A DNA stretch of 64,000 nucleotides from Schlesneria paludicola DSM 18645 (GTDB lineage Bacteria > Planctomycetota > Planctomycetia > Planctomycetales > Planctomycetaceae): positions 808,209 to 872,208 of the forward strand of contig NZ_JH636435.1 of assembly GCF_000255655.1 (NCBI RefSeq), written 5' to 3'. Made by a program: the position numbers and the translations under genes. Positions 1 through 8,996 of the stretch are shown piece after piece. The notes under the pieces are model-generated. The model was not told where the DNA came from, searched no databases, and was given only the letters and a program-made list of their open reading frames with translations. Position 1 is the first letter of the stretch. Every line of letters starts with the position of its first letter.

Positions 1-205
1 TGCGGTCTCCGCTACAGGCAACGAAATAACGACCATGCCGCGGTTCAGACAATAGTGCCCGTACGCCCGCTTCGATCGTCTCGGGCGCCAGTCGCTTGCC
101 TTCGGTTTCAAGCGCAAGCCGTGAATTGAAATCCGCAATCGCCTTCCAATCCGCGTGCTCTGCCGCGCGAATGGTCCATTGGGGGCCCACCTGCATTGTT
201 GACAT
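1..205 (-). CDS. GNAT-family N-acetyltransferase, N-terminal part (cut by window edge)
   Basis: The minus strand is open from an ATG at 205 to the window edge, giving 68 codons. The peptide begins MSTMQVGPQWTIRAAEHADW and continues with an acidic helix and FVACSGDR. The pattern of a beta strand with RxAxxxD, a helix with Glu-rich turns and a second strand with a Y/F-V-A core is the usual N-terminal half of GNAT acetyltransferases, which move an acetyl group from acetyl-CoA to an amine. The acetyl-CoA-binding RxxGxG loop would lie beyond the window, so the substrate cannot be judged. An in-frame ATG at 319 would add 38 residues rich in Arg and Lys that do not resemble the fold, so 205 is preferred. 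The family call is moderately sure. Confidence 0.6.
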   Translation of the reverse strand, partial: MSTMQVGPQWTIRAAEHADWKAIADFNSRLALETEGKRLAPETIEAGVRALLSEPRHGRYFVACSGDR

Positions 206-417
206 TCCGAAGAATAGCTCGATGAAACCGACCGCCGCTCCAGACGCTCGATTCCGTCTTGATCGATACACCTTCTTGATCGGCAGAAGGAACGCACGGG
301 ATTGGCTTCGTTCCGCCATTTTAGCAAAGCGATTTGCTACGACGAGGATCGAATTTGAATCAAGGTCAAACTTCGACGGCCCGCCGTGCACGAGAAACGC
401 CAAGCCCCCAAACGACG

Positions 418-451
418 CAGCCCCTCAACGCGAAAATGCGATGAGGGGCTG
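418..451 (-). terminator. Hairpin downstream of the C26 gene
   Basis: Perfect 10-base arms (cagcccctca at 418-427 and tgaggggctg at 442-451) enclose a 14-base loop. It starts 43 bases after the stop of the minus-strand C26 gene. There is no long T tract, so it is a probable rather than a typical Rho-independent terminator. Confidence 0.5.
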
Positions 452-493
452 AAAATTGCTGGAGGTCCCATTCGCTAAGAACAGCGACAGTTT

Positions 494-1258
494 CTAGGCG
501 GCCATTTTTTGTGGCATCTTCAGGATCGTCGGTTCCACGCCATGAACGGCCGACATGAATTCCTGGAAGACCTGCATATCGAGAGCCGACGCGGTGTCGT
601 CTTCGGGATGCCATTGCACACCGAGACAGAACCAGTCAGACAACGTCGATTCGTAGCACTCAACCACGCCATCAGGTGCGTGAGCAGACGCCTTGAAGCA
701 GCTTGCGAGGTGGTTCACGGCCATGTGATGTTCGCTGTTCACGCGAATTTCGCCAGGGCCATAAATGTCCCAGCAAAGAGTTCCCTCGACAATCTCAATG
801 ATGTGACGATTGTGCCGTTCGACGGGGTCGCGGTGATGCAGGGCCTTGGGAACAGCTTCTGCGATATGTTGAATCAGCGTTCCACCGCACACCACGTTCA
901 TGGTCTGCATTCCGGCACCGATCGCCAGAACGGGAATCCGCATTTCAAACGCCAACTTGCAGATTCGGCGATCAAAATCTTCGCGGCGGGACGGCATGGG
1001 ACGCGTGTGTGGATGCGGCTCCATTCCCAGGCGCATCGGGTCAAGGTCCATTGAGCAACCGGCCAGCACAATTCCATCGCACATCGACAACGTTTGCTTC
1101 AAATCTTCGTCACTGCCGAATGGAGGAATCAGCAGCGGCAGGCCACCCGATGCCGTGACCGAATCATAGTAACCCGTGTTGAACCAACTGAGGGCAACAC
1201 CATCTTTGCGACCGGGACGATAATCACCATTGATACCGATAACTGGCTTTGTCTTCAT
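494..1258 (-). CDS. C26-type glutamine amidotransferase-like protein lacking the catalytic Cys
   Basis: This 254-residue protein has the class I glutamine amidotransferase fold of the peptidase C26 / gamma-glutamyl-GABA hydrolase (PuuD-like) family. It opens with KPVIGINGDY, carries GIVLAGC near residue 65, and ends with GVQWHPED, which supplies the His217/Glu219 pair. The nucleophile elbow, normally GICRGMQ, reads AIGAGMQ at 112-118, so Gly114 stands where the catalytic Cys should be and Ala115 replaces Arg. The following NVVCGGTLIQHI matches the family well, so this is a clean substitution in an intact gene. The start is the ATG at 1258 preceded by AGGA; the open frame reaches 1441 but the extra N-terminus does not fit the fold. 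It probably does not hydrolyse amides by the family mechanism; the actual role is unknown. Confidence 0.8.
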   Translation of the reverse strand: MKTKPVIGINGDYRPGRKDGVALSWFNTGYYDSVTASGGLPLLIPPFGSDEDLKQTLSMCDGIVLAGCSMDLDPMRLGMEPHPHTRPMPSRREDFDRRICKLAFEMRIPVLAIGAGMQTMNVVCGGTLIQHIAEAVPKALHHRDPVERHNRHIIEIVEGTLCWDIYGPGEIRVNSEHHMAVNHLASCFKASAHAPDGVVECYESTLSDWFCLGVQWHPEDDTASALDMQVFQEFMSAVHGVEPTILKMPQKMAA

Positions 1259-2189
1259 GGAACATCCTTTTCCTGACGGGCACATCCTGTGCAAACCACC
1301 GATCAAAACATCGCCGGAACTTTCCGCTGGGCGCGACGCACCCCCCTTTATTGGCGGACCGACGTAACCACAAACCAACTCGCCGTGCATTAAGCCACGG
1401 CATCCAATCACCAACCGATACCGCTGACACGAACGTGTCACTCCGCGACATCACGCAGCTTGTCGGCCATTTGAGCACGACATTCACTGCAGGCAACATG
1501 ACTGGCTGTCGAGCACCGACAGAAATACGAAACGAACCCGTTACAGAAACGTGAGACTTTGGGTCCACCCTGAAACTTCAACGGGCTCACCCTGAAATAC
1601 TGACTGACTTACTGAATCCATTCTTGCAGCTCCCACCCGATTCCTTCAGGTGCTATTCGACGTCGTCGCAAGGAACCACAAGAGCCTTACGTGGATCATC
1701 GAACCTCTTTCAATGAACGCTGCAATCCTCAATCATTGAGCGATCAACAGCGTCATCATCAACGTGGGCGGACAATAGTCGTGCATGACGAACCTGTAAA
1801 GCAAATCGCTCATTTTGGGGCAAGAAAACATATTGACCACTAAATACAGGAAACACCCCATTCCGTCTCTGCTTTCCCCACATTTCAAGAAAGAGAAACA
1901 ACAAATTGGTCAAGGCGAATTTTCACCCTGCCAGATCCCCCAATTACAACGCGTTTTTCATCCACGCAATCGCCGCACCTGCGGTTCAAAAGCTCTCCGG
2001 CAGGTGTAAACGATTTCTAGGCCATCCGGCACCTGACCAACACGATACGGCGCCCATTTTCATAGGTCATCTGCATTTGGATGCCATCGAGTTGTTCTTC
2101 GAGGAAGCCTCATGACATAATTGCCCACCGCAATCGACCGCGGCCAATTTCACGAGCGACGCAGCCTTTGTCCGATGGAGACTTCATTG
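1259..2189. other. Long intergenic region, no firm gene
   Basis: About 930 bases separate the C26 gene from the WD40-oxidoreductase gene, which point away from each other, so both promoters should lie here. Short open frames on both strands lack family signatures. One Cys-rich minus-strand candidate (1438-1590) is listed separately. CACCCTGAAA occurs twice near 1566-1596. I see no clear promoter consensus, RNA gene or mobile element. Confidence 0.5.
1438..1590 (-). CDS. Candidate 50-residue Cys-rich small protein
   Basis: A GTG at 1590 opens a 50-codon minus-strand frame ending at 1438. The C-terminal half reads FVSYFCRCSTASHVACSECR and then AQMADKLRDVAE. The H-x2-C-x2-C spacing with a following acidic helix recalls short zinc-binding ends of anti-sigma or HTH-free regulatory peptides, but it does not match the canonical H-x3-C-x2-C exactly. 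There is no convincing ribosome binding site and no ATG start. It may be a real small gene, the tail of a decayed gene, or chance. It ends upstream of the C26 gene and points the same way. Treat it as a weak candidate. Confidence 0.2.
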   Translation of the reverse strand: MSPLKFQGGPKVSRFCNGFVSYFCRCSTASHVACSECRAQMADKLRDVAE

Positions 2190-4304
2190 ATGCGCAGCAT
2201 GATCCTGACACTCCCGACCTGTCTTCTGTCCTTGATGGCATTGAGCCTCCTCGCCGCGGACACGTCACCAGGACTGGATCTGTTAAACGGAGGGCAATCG
2301 GCAAATACAGTTCGCGCATTCAAGGAACTGGCGCGATGGAAAGATCTTCAAAGCTGGCCAACCAGTCTGGCGTTTTCTCCTGACAACAAGACTCTGGCCA
2401 TCGGCCTGAAGGATGCCGTCGAACTCGTTGATCTCGAAACGAAATCGGTCACCGGCTCGTTCCCGGTGAAGTCTGGACAAGTCCGCGGACTTGTCTTTTC
2501 TCCCGACGGGACGCACCTCGCGACGGCCAGTTATCAGCATGCGACACTCTTTGACGCCAAAACGCACGCGGCGGTCCGCGAACTGGGCGGACATCGCGGA
2601 TATGTGACCTCCATCGCATTCTCACGCGATGGTCGGCGCATCGCGACGGCGTGCGAAGACGAAATCGCACGCGTTTGGAACATGGATCAAAATGATCAGC
2701 CGGTGACACTGAAAGGCCATGCCTATCCTGTCACCGGAGTGGCATGGTCGGCAGACGGAGCCCATATTGCGACCTCCGCCGGCGACGACACTCGTCCCAC
2801 AAAACCGGGACAAGTCCGAATCTGGGATGCCGCATCAGGAATGCTGCAAGACCAGTTCGAACTGCACGCGAAAGCCGCCACCTGCGTCACATTCACTCCT
2901 GACGGGCACTACTTGCTCTCGGGCAGCATCGACGAACACGTCAATGTTTACGACCTGCAGGCTAAAAAGCCGTTGGGCTTTTTTGGTGGCCATTCACGCC
3001 CCACAATCGCCGTGGCGGTCTATCCCGATGGAGAAACGGCGATTAGCGTCAGCGGAGGGCGCGCGGTCGGTAAGAACGAACTGATGGCATGGGAAATCGA
3101 ATCGGGGGATGTCATGGCGAGCATTGAAGCACACGAAGCCAAGATCACGTCGCTGGCCGTTTCCGCAGATGGACGAATGATCGCAACTGCCAGCCAGGAT
3201 CGGTCCGTGGCACTCTGGAGCAGCAGTTTTCTGACGGTGGGGCTCGCCGAGCTTGCCGCCGCCGACGTGGCGCCCCCCAAGGAGAGTAACGCCGAGCAAG
3301 TCGTCCAAACGAATCAGCCCTCACCAAACACGCAAGCCGCCAGTGAACCAAAGGCGCGTGTCCTGCGCGCGGGAATCATTGGGCTTGATACATCGCATGC
3401 GATTGCGTTCTCGAAAACGCTGAACGCCGCAACCCCCGTCGCCGGTGCCGAAAACTGTCGCGTTGTCGCCGCCTATCCCAAGGGAAGCCCCGATATCAAG
3501 TCGAGCCTGGAACGTGTCCCCAGTTACACGGAAGAACTGAAAAGCAAACACGGCGTCGAAATCGTCGATTCCATCGACGAACTTCTCAAACGAGTCGACG
3601 TCGTGATGCTGGAAACGAACGATGGTCGGCCGCACCTCGAACAATTGCTGCCTGTCCTCAAAGCAAAGAAGCCTTGTTTCATCGACAAACCGATCGCAGG
3701 CACGTTGTCTGACGCGATCGCGATTTTTGAACTGGCCAAGCAGGCTGGCGTGCCCGTCTTCTCGACGTCCTCGCTACGTTACGGCAAGAACACACAGGAA
3801 ATTCGCGGGGGTTCGCTTGGAAAAGTCACATTCTGCGAAACAAGCAGCCCCGCCAGCCTGGAACCCACACATCCTGACCTCTTCTGGTATGGAATCCACG
3901 GCACAGAATCGTTGTTCACAGTCATGGGGACCGGTTGCCAATCCGTCGTTCGCGGCAAAACTCCGGATGGCAAAATCGAAGTCACAGGCCAATGGGGCAA
4001 CGGCCGTGTTGGGATCTACCGGGAAGGCAGCGGATATCAGGGCAAGGCGATCGGCGAGAAGGGCGAAGCCCCCGCTGGCTCGTATGATGGATATGACCCT
4101 CTGGTCCTTGAAATCGTGAAGTTCTTCCGTACCGGCCAGGTTCCCGTGTCACCGGAAGAAACGCTCGAGATCTACGCCTTCATGGAGGCGGCCGACGAAA
4201 GCAAACGCCAAAACGGCGCCAGCGTCACACTCGAAAGTGTCATGGCAAAAGCACGCGAAGAGGCCAACCAGAAGATCGCCGCGCTCAAAGCGAAGATCCA
4301 GTAA
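2190..4304 (+). CDS. Secreted WD40 repeat / Gfo-Idh-MocA oxidoreductase fusion
   Basis: The 704-residue protein starts at the ATG at 2190, preceded by GGAG nine bases upstream, and has a signal peptide ending near LLAAD. Residues about 30-350 form WD40 repeats with blades such as LVFSPDGTHLATAS, IAFSRDGRRIATAC and LAVSADGRMIATASQDRSV. A Pro/Gln/Asn-rich linker (about 355-385) leads into a Rossmann domain starting RVLRAGIIGLDTSHAIAF (G395 region) with VDVVMLETNDGRPH and CFIDKPIAG at about 497-504, where DKP replaces the usual EKP. The C-terminal part fits the Gfo/Idh/MocA dimerisation domain, ending in a Lys/Glu-rich helix. Export of a nucleotide-dependent oxidoreductase is odd; many planctomycete Gfo/Idh proteins carry signal peptides, so this agrees with that habit. 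The substrate is unknown, and the propeller may dock the enzyme to another protein. Confidence 0.85.
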   Translation: MRSMILTLPTCLLSLMALSLLAADTSPGLDLLNGGQSANTVRAFKELARWKDLQSWPTSLAFSPDNKTLAIGLKDAVELVDLETKSVTGSFPVKSGQVRGLVFSPDGTHLATASYQHATLFDAKTHAAVRELGGHRGYVTSIAFSRDGRRIATACEDEIARVWNMDQNDQPVTLKGHAYPVTGVAWSADGAHIATSAGDDTRPTKPGQVRIWDAASGMLQDQFELHAKAATCVTFTPDGHYLLSGSIDEHVNVYDLQAKKPLGFFGGHSRPTIAVAVYPDGETAISVSGGRAVGKNELMAWEIESGDVMASIEAHEAKITSLAVSADGRMIATASQDRSVALWSSSFLTVGLAELAAADVAPPKESNAEQVVQTNQPSPNTQAASEPKARVLRAGIIGLDTSHAIAFSKTLNAATPVAGAENCRVVAAYPKGSPDIKSSLERVPSYTEELKSKHGVEIVDSIDELLKRVDVVMLETNDGRPHLEQLLPVLKAKKPCFIDKPIAGTLSDAIAIFELAKQAGVPVFSTSSLRYGKNTQEIRGGSLGKVTFCETSSPASLEPTHPDLFWYGIHGTESLFTVMGTGCQSVVRGKTPDGKIEVTGQWGNGRVGIYREGSGYQGKAIGEKGEAPAGSYDGYDPLVLEIVKFFRTGQVPVSPEETLEIYAFMEAADESKRQNGASVTLESVMAKAREEANQKIAALKAKIQ

Positions 4305-4435
4305 AGACACCCGCGATTCCTGGGACGCTCGCTCGTCCCGGGAGTCCATCGTGACCTGACCGCCGCCGTGAAGTGCGTCTTCGCCAACGGTCACACGGAC
4401 TTTCATCACGCACTTTTAGCGCGCGGAGCATCCAC

Positions 4436-5815
4436 GTGAACGAACGCCCCGCCGTGACGCCGGGAACCACTCCTCAATTGTCCAACTCTCTTCGCGAACT
4501 CGACAATGCACACGTCTGGCATCCATTCACAGCGATGTCTGCATATCGCCGTGAACAGGCGCCGATTATCGTCGACGCCGAAGGGTTCCATCTCGTCGAC
4601 GAAGAACGAATTCGCTACCTCGACGGTCATTCGTCGCTCTGGTGTAACATCCACGGACATCGTGTGCCGGCGATCGATGCAGCGATTACGAACCAGTTGC
4701 AGCGCGTCGCCCACACCACGCTGCTCGGCCTGTCGAATGCCCCCTCCATCGAACTCGCAGCCGAACTTGTACGACGAGCTCCCAGCAGGCTGAACAAAGT
4801 CTTTTATGCCGACTGCGGAGCGGCTGGCGTCGAAGTGGCGCTTAAAATTGCCTATCAGTACTACCGCCAGCGGGCCACACCCGAGGACTCACGCGACAAG
4901 TTCATTTACTTCGACGGCGCGTATCACGGCGACACCATCGGAACAATGAGCATCGGTTCGATCAGTCGCTTCAAGAACCTGTATTCGCCGCTCCTGTTTC
5001 CCGCCGTCTGGGCCAAAGTTCCCGCCGCATCACCAGACCACCCACTGCGTGAATCCGAACAACTTGAATTTTGCACCCACGAACTCGAGCGTTTGCTGAT
5101 CGAGCATCAGGGCCGCATCGCAGGCGTCGTCATCGAACCTCTGGTCCAAGCCGCAGCAGGCATCAATGTTCAAGCCACCGGATTTCTAGAGCGTGTTCGG
5201 CAACTGACGCGTCGATTCGACACCTTGATGATCGCCGACGAAATTGCCGTCGGGTTCGGACGGACCGGCACCCTGTTCGCCTGCGAACAAGAGAACGTCT
5301 CGCCCGATATCCTGATCCTCTCCAAAGGCCTAACCGGCGGCTATCTTCCACTTGCCGCAACGATGATCACGGACGAAATCGATACCGCGTTTCTCGGTGA
5401 ACCTTGGGAAGGTCGCACTTTCTTCCATGGCCACACCTACACGGGAAATCCACTCGCCTGCGCGGCGGCACTGGCTTCCATTCGCTTGATCGACGACAAC
5501 GCCGTTCTCGAGAACGTCCAGCGAGTCACTGCAGTTCTCAAACAAGAATTGGCACCGCTCAAACAACACCCGCAGGTCAAAGAGGTTCGACAGCAAGGCG
5601 CGATGGTCGGAATCGAACTTCATAACGCGGGGACCCCGTTTCCCCCTGAACGGCGCGTCGGCCATGAAGTCACGCTGGCGTGTCGACGTCGGGGTGTCAT
5701 TCTCCGCAACATCGCGGATGTGATCGTCTTGATGCCCGCCCCTGCGATGCCGGAACAGTTGGTCCTTGAACTCTGCCAGGTCGTTCGCGATTCAATCCAA
5801 GACGGTCTCAACTGA
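4436..5815 (+). CDS. bioA: Adenosylmethionine-8-amino-7-oxononanoate aminotransferase
   Basis: BioA uses S-adenosylmethionine as amino donor to make 7,8-diaminopelargonate in biotin synthesis. The 459-residue protein shows the typical N-terminal HVWHPFTAM, the PLP phosphate loop [26 protein letters not shown], the PLP-ring aspartate in [14 protein letters not shown], and the Schiff-base Lys297 in [13 protein letters not shown]. The start is the GTG at 4436 with GGAG eight bases upstream; an earlier ATG at 4373 would add residues that do not match the family. No other bio gene lies nearby, so the pathway is scattered. A 20-bp hairpin follows the stop. Confidence in the family is high; other class III aminotransferases share much of this signature, but WHPFTAM favours BioA. 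Confidence 0.92.
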   Translation: MNERPAVTPGTTPQLSNSLRELDNAHVWHPFTAMSAYRREQAPIIVDAEGFHLVDEERIRYLDGHSSLWCNIHGHRVPAIDAAITNQLQRVAHTTLLGLSNAPSIELAAELVRRAPSRLNKVFYADCGAAGVEVALKIAYQYYRQRATPEDSRDKFIYFDGAYHGDTIGTMSIGSISRFKNLYSPLLFPAVWAKVPAASPDHPLRESEQLEFCTHELERLLIEHQGRIAGVVIEPLVQAAAGINVQATGFLERVRQLTRRFDTLMIADEIAVGFGRTGTLFACEQENVSPDILILSKGLTGGYLPLAATMITDEIDTAFLGEPWEGRTFFHGHTYTGNPLACAAALASIRLIDDNAVLENVQRVTAVLKQELAPLKQHPQVKEVRQQGAMVGIELHNAGTPFPPERRVGHEVTLACRRRGVILRNIADVIVLMPAPAMPEQLVLELCQVVRDSIQDGLN

Positions 5816-5890
5816 GAACGTCCGCTGTGACAAGTGACAGGCGCTCGGCATCGCGGACGTTCCGTCATTTGTCGGGTATTCGAAAAGGAA

Positions 5891-5934
5891 GGGGCAGGTG
5901 GTGCCATGTCATCCGACATGGCACCACCTGCCCC
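5891..5934. terminator. Perfect 20-bp inverted repeat between convergent genes
   Basis: The arms GGGGCAGGTGGTGCCATGTC (5891-5910) and its exact reverse complement (5915-5934) flank a 4-base loop, ATCC. It sits between convergent genes (bioA on plus, the DMT-like gene on minus), so a bidirectional terminator is the simplest reading. No T tract follows, and a stem this long and perfect may also be an interspersed repeat. Confidence 0.6.
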
Positions 5935-5987
5935 CTCAGGAAGTCATTCTCCCGACGTCCATCGATTGTCGAACGCGGACGAATGGC

Positions 5988-6497
5988 TCAAGCAGGCTCT
6001 TTCGCCGCAGGAGCTTCCGCAGGCTTGGGCGCATGTGGCGCTGAATGTGGCGTGTAGTACGCGACGGTCACAATACAAATCGCCATCCCCACGATCCCCA
6101 TGTACAATCGAGGATCGGCATTCGTCTTCGAAGTGAGAACCGTCACAATCGCCGAGACGGACACCGCTGTGCCGAACACGATCGGCATGACCACCTGCGG
6201 CATCGACATCCCGCCCGTATACATCGCCAACGTCAATGCCAATGCTCCCCACGCACCGAGCGTTCCGGCAGCGAAACCCCAGTAGGTTCCGGCGCGGGTG
6301 AAGCTGAACGAGTCACCCTTCACAGCCATCCCGACCAGACCACCAATGATCCCCCAGATCAAATAGGCGATCCCGATCATCACATACGGCTTGAAGGGAC
6401 TCTTCTCGAAGGTGCGAGCCTGCGCCAAGACTGGCCCATAAGTCCCCCAGAAAAAACCTGTTGACAGTGCAAACACAATTGGCCACAGACTCTTCAT
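5988..6497 (-). CDS. Small multi-pass membrane protein, DMT/EamA-like
   Basis: The 169-residue protein has about five hydrophobic segments: WPIVFALSTGFFWGTYGPVL near the start, MIGIAYLIWGIIGGLVGMAV, a Gly/Ala-rich TYWGFAAGTLGAWGALALTL, VVMPIVFGTAVSVSAIVTVL and MGIVGMAICIVTVAYYTP. The pattern FFWGTYGP and the paired small-residue helices recall half of a drug/metabolite transporter (EamA) repeat. The C-terminus is a Pro/Ala-rich tail (PHAPKPAEAPAAKEPA) likely to be cytoplasmic. GAG lies upstream of the ATG. It might form dimers if it works as a half-size transporter. No partner gene is adjacent and the substrate is unknown. Confidence 0.75.
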   Translation of the reverse strand: MKSLWPIVFALSTGFFWGTYGPVLAQARTFEKSPFKPYVMIGIAYLIWGIIGGLVGMAVKGDSFSFTRAGTYWGFAAGTLGAWGALALTLAMYTGGMSMPQVVMPIVFGTAVSVSAIVTVLTSKTNADPRLYMGIVGMAICIVTVAYYTPHSAPHAPKPAEAPAAKEPA

Positions 6498-6715
6498 CTC
6501 GTGCGATCTCGCTGATTCCTGGAAACAAATCCCGATTCACAGAGAAATGTTAGCGGTCGGCGGGGCGATCTGCACGCCTGCTGAGACAGTTTCAGCTCGC
6601 GCTCAGACTCGAGGGTTCCAAACACCTGCCGTAATTGAGTTCACCCCGAACTTTTGATACCGTCGCGTAGCAGACGATTCTGCAAATCGAAACCATTCGC
6701 AGGAAACGCGGCGAC

Positions 6716-7051
6716 ATGACGATCTTCAAACGGATTATCAATCGAGAAATCCCTGCCGACATCGTCTACGAAGACGATCTCAGCCTGGCATTTCGCGACA
6801 TCAATCCTCAGGCGCCAACGCATATCGTGATCATCCCCAAGCGAGAGATCCCATCGCTGGCCGATGTGACCGCTGCTGACGAACAAGTCCTTGGCCATCT
6901 GCTCGTCGTCGCGCGACAAGTGGCCGAAAAATTATCACTCACAAACGGGTATCGCACGGTCATCAACTGTGGCCCTGACGCCGGCCAGACGGTGCATCAT
7001 ATTCACGTGCATTTGCTCGGCGGCCGAGCTTTAGGGTGGCCTCCGGGGTAG
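6716..7051 (+). CDS. HIT family nucleotide-binding protein (HinT-like)
   Basis: A 111-residue protein of the HIT superfamily, which hydrolyses purine nucleoside phosphoramidates such as AMP-lysine. The N-terminal IFKRIINREIPADIVYEDD, the central AFRDINPQAPTHIVIIPK and the C-terminal triad QTVHHIHVHLLGGR (HxHxH) are the complete family signature. Length agrees with bacterial HinT (about 110-120 residues). AGGAAA lies upstream of the ATG at 6716. It is a single gene with a 160-base gap before the next. Confidence 0.93.
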   Translation: MTIFKRIINREIPADIVYEDDLSLAFRDINPQAPTHIVIIPKREIPSLADVTAADEQVLGHLLVVARQVAEKLSLTNGYRTVINCGPDAGQTVHHIHVHLLGGRALGWPPG

Positions 7052-7212
7052 GCGTGCTGGACAATACGATCGATCCGGCAAGCACGGCTTGCTCGAACTC
7101 GACGAGGAATTCGCACGATTGGGATCGCCCAGGAATCAATCAGCAACAGGTACGATCAACAACGGCAATCCACGGCAGCCCGTGGTTCGCAAAGTATCAG
7201 AGAGACCTCAGC

Positions 7213-8232
7213 ATGGACGTTCGAAAGTTCGCATTGACCTTGTCCGTCGCCGGTGCGATGGCAGCCCTGTTGACCGCTCAAACGCCTCAGCCCCCCACCA
7301 CGGGCGTGGGCATGGCGGAAGCGGCCAAATCATTCTTGACCGCGATTACCCCAGACCAACGCCAAGCCGCTTCGTTCAAGTACGACGATCCAGAACGACT
7401 GAACTGGCACTTCATCCCGCGTGAACGAAAAGGCTTGCCTTTGAAAGCGCTGGAAGGGCCAACACTCCACGCCGCGATGAAGCTTATTCGCACCGGCCTT
7501 TCCGATGCAGGCTACGATCAGGCGCTGAATGTGATGAGCCTTGAAGAAGTTCTCTATCTGATCGAACCGGGTGAACGAGCTGCGCGACGTGAACGACGCG
7601 ATCCCAGTAAGTATTACCTGAGCATCTTTGGTACGCCGGCGGAAATCGGACTTTGGGGCTGGCGGCTGGAAGGGCATCATCTGTGCCTGAACTTCAGCAT
7701 CAAAGATGGAAAGGTGATTTCCAGCACGCCAGAGTTCTTCGGTGCCAATCCCGGCACGATCGACGCTGGTAAGGGACGAGAAATCCGCGTGCTGGGGCCA
7801 GAAGAAGACATCGCACGCCAGATCCTGAAGCTATGCACGCCTGAACAACAAGCCATCTGCTGGGTCAGCAAAGAGGCCCCCGGAGAAGTCCCTGGCCCGA
7901 ACCTGCCGCAACCTGTTGTGGGAGAGCCCGTCGGGCTGCCGGTCGGCAAGATGTCCGCCGATCAGAAACAACTCATTCAGGACCTGCTGAACGAGTACCT
8001 TAAAAATCTTCCGGCCGATGTCGAGAAAGAACGTCGCGACATGTTAAAAGCCGCCGGTGTCGACAAGATCACCTTCGCATGGTTCGGACAGCCCGATTTG
8101 CACGAAGCGCATCACTATCGCGTGCAGGGACCGACGTTCGTCATCGAATACAACAACACTCAGAACAACGCCAATCATGTGCACTCGATGTGGCGAAATC
8201 TGGCTGGCGATTTTGCACTTCCTGCCAAATAG
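7213..8232 (+). CDS. Secreted DUF3500 family protein
   Basis: The 339-residue protein starts at the ATG at 7213 with a signal peptide (KFALTLSVAGAMAALLTAQ). Family marks of DUF3500 are the region FLTAITPDQRQAASFKYDD, followed by WHFIPRERKGLPLKAL, the central WGWRLEGHHLCLNFSI, FFGANPG, and the C-terminal HYRVQGPTFVIEYNN with a His/Asn-rich HVHSMWRN. DUF3500 proteins are common in planctomycetes and other environmental bacteria and have no established function. Upstream in-frame codons would displace the signal peptide, so the start is chosen for it. A strong hairpin terminator follows, and the gene appears monocistronic. Confidence 0.88.
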   Translation: MDVRKFALTLSVAGAMAALLTAQTPQPPTTGVGMAEAAKSFLTAITPDQRQAASFKYDDPERLNWHFIPRERKGLPLKALEGPTLHAAMKLIRTGLSDAGYDQALNVMSLEEVLYLIEPGERAARRERRDPSKYYLSIFGTPAEIGLWGWRLEGHHLCLNFSIKDGKVISSTPEFFGANPGTIDAGKGREIRVLGPEEDIARQILKLCTPEQQAICWVSKEAPGEVPGPNLPQPVVGEPVGLPVGKMSADQKQLIQDLLNEYLKNLPADVEKERRDMLKAAGVDKITFAWFGQPDLHEAHHYRVQGPTFVIEYNNTQNNANHVHSMWRNLAGDFALPAK

Positions 8233-8262
8233 TCCTGCCGATTTTCTGAGGGATAAACTCAA

Positions 8263-8306
8263 AACAGAGCGAGTGGTGACAAGCCCCACTCGCTCTGTTC
8301 GTTTTG
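8263..8306 (+). terminator. Rho-independent terminator after the DUF3500 gene
   Basis: Perfect 14-base arms (aacagagcgagtgg at 8263-8276; complement at 8286-8299) enclose a 9-base loop and are followed by a T-rich run (cgttttg). It lies 30 bases past the stop and could also serve the convergent DJ-1 gene. Confidence 0.8.
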
Positions 8307-8393
8307 TCATGGACCGATGACGACTGCGGGACTTCAAATGTGTCGCACGCGACGCATTGACACGCATTGCGACCGTGAATGACCTTGGCGAAA

Positions 8394-8978
8394 TCAACCG
8401 AGGTCAAATTTGGCACCCAAGACCTTCGTGAATTCACGGAGCCAGGCTGGATGAGCAGGCCACGCCGGCGCGGTGACGAGATTCCCATCCACATAGGCTT
8501 GATCGACAGGCGTCGCGACGTACTGTCCGCCCGCCGCCGCGATCTCTGGACCACAGGCAGGATACGCCGTGCAGCGACGCGCTTTCACGACACCCGCAGC
8601 CGTCAGCAGTTGGGCTCCGTGGCAGATCGCCGCGATCGGTCGATTGTCTTTTGCGAAGGATCGGATCAGATTCAAGACCTCTTCGTTCAATCGCAGATAC
8701 TCGGGCGCGCGTCCTCCGGGAATCACCAGGCCGACGTAATCCGCGGCGTTGACACTCGCAAAGGTCGCATTCAATGTAAAATTGTGCCCCGGCTTTTCAC
8801 TATAGGTCTGATCACCCTCGAAATCATGGATTGCTGTTCGGACATGTTCGCCCGCCTGCTTTCCGGGGCAGACGGCATCGACGTCATATCCCACGAATGT
8901 CAGAGCCTGGAACGGGACCATGATTTCGTAGTCTTCGACAAAGTCCCCGGCGAGTAACAGCAATCGTTTGTTCGGCAT
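8394..8978 (-). CDS. DJ-1/PfpI family protein
   Basis: A 194-residue protein of the DJ-1/PfpI superfamily, whose members act as glyoxalases, deglycase-like enzymes, chaperones or proteases. The start [20 protein letters not shown] gives the first strand with the conserved Glu of the active site. The nucleophile elbow [16 protein letters not shown] carries the reactive Cys followed by His, and [17 protein letters not shown] is the usual glycine turn. CAGGAG lies upstream of the ATG. It is close to PfpI/YhbO-type proteins in length. It stands alone on the minus strand; no stress regulator is adjacent. The exact activity cannot be told from sequence. Confidence 0.9.
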   Translation of the reverse strand: MPNKRLLLLAGDFVEDYEIMVPFQALTFVGYDVDAVCPGKQAGEHVRTAIHDFEGDQTYSEKPGHNFTLNATFASVNAADYVGLVIPGGRAPEYLRLNEEVLNLIRSFAKDNRPIAAICHGAQLLTAAGVVKARRCTAYPACGPEIAAAGGQYVATPVDQAYVDGNLVTAPAWPAHPAWLREFTKVLGAKFDLG

Positions 8979-8996
8979 TTCTCGGATGTCTCCTGA

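Noticed and set aside
96-452. Plus-strand 118-residue frame at the window start
   Set aside because: It is antisense to the partial GNAT gene and has no family signature.
509-1054. Plus-strand 181-residue frame
   Set aside because: It overlaps the well supported C26 gene on the other strand and has a shadow-type composition.
2017-2109. Minus-strand 30-codon peptide LDGIQMQMTYENGRRIVLV...
   Set aside because: It looks protein-like but has a stop right upstream and is too short to support.
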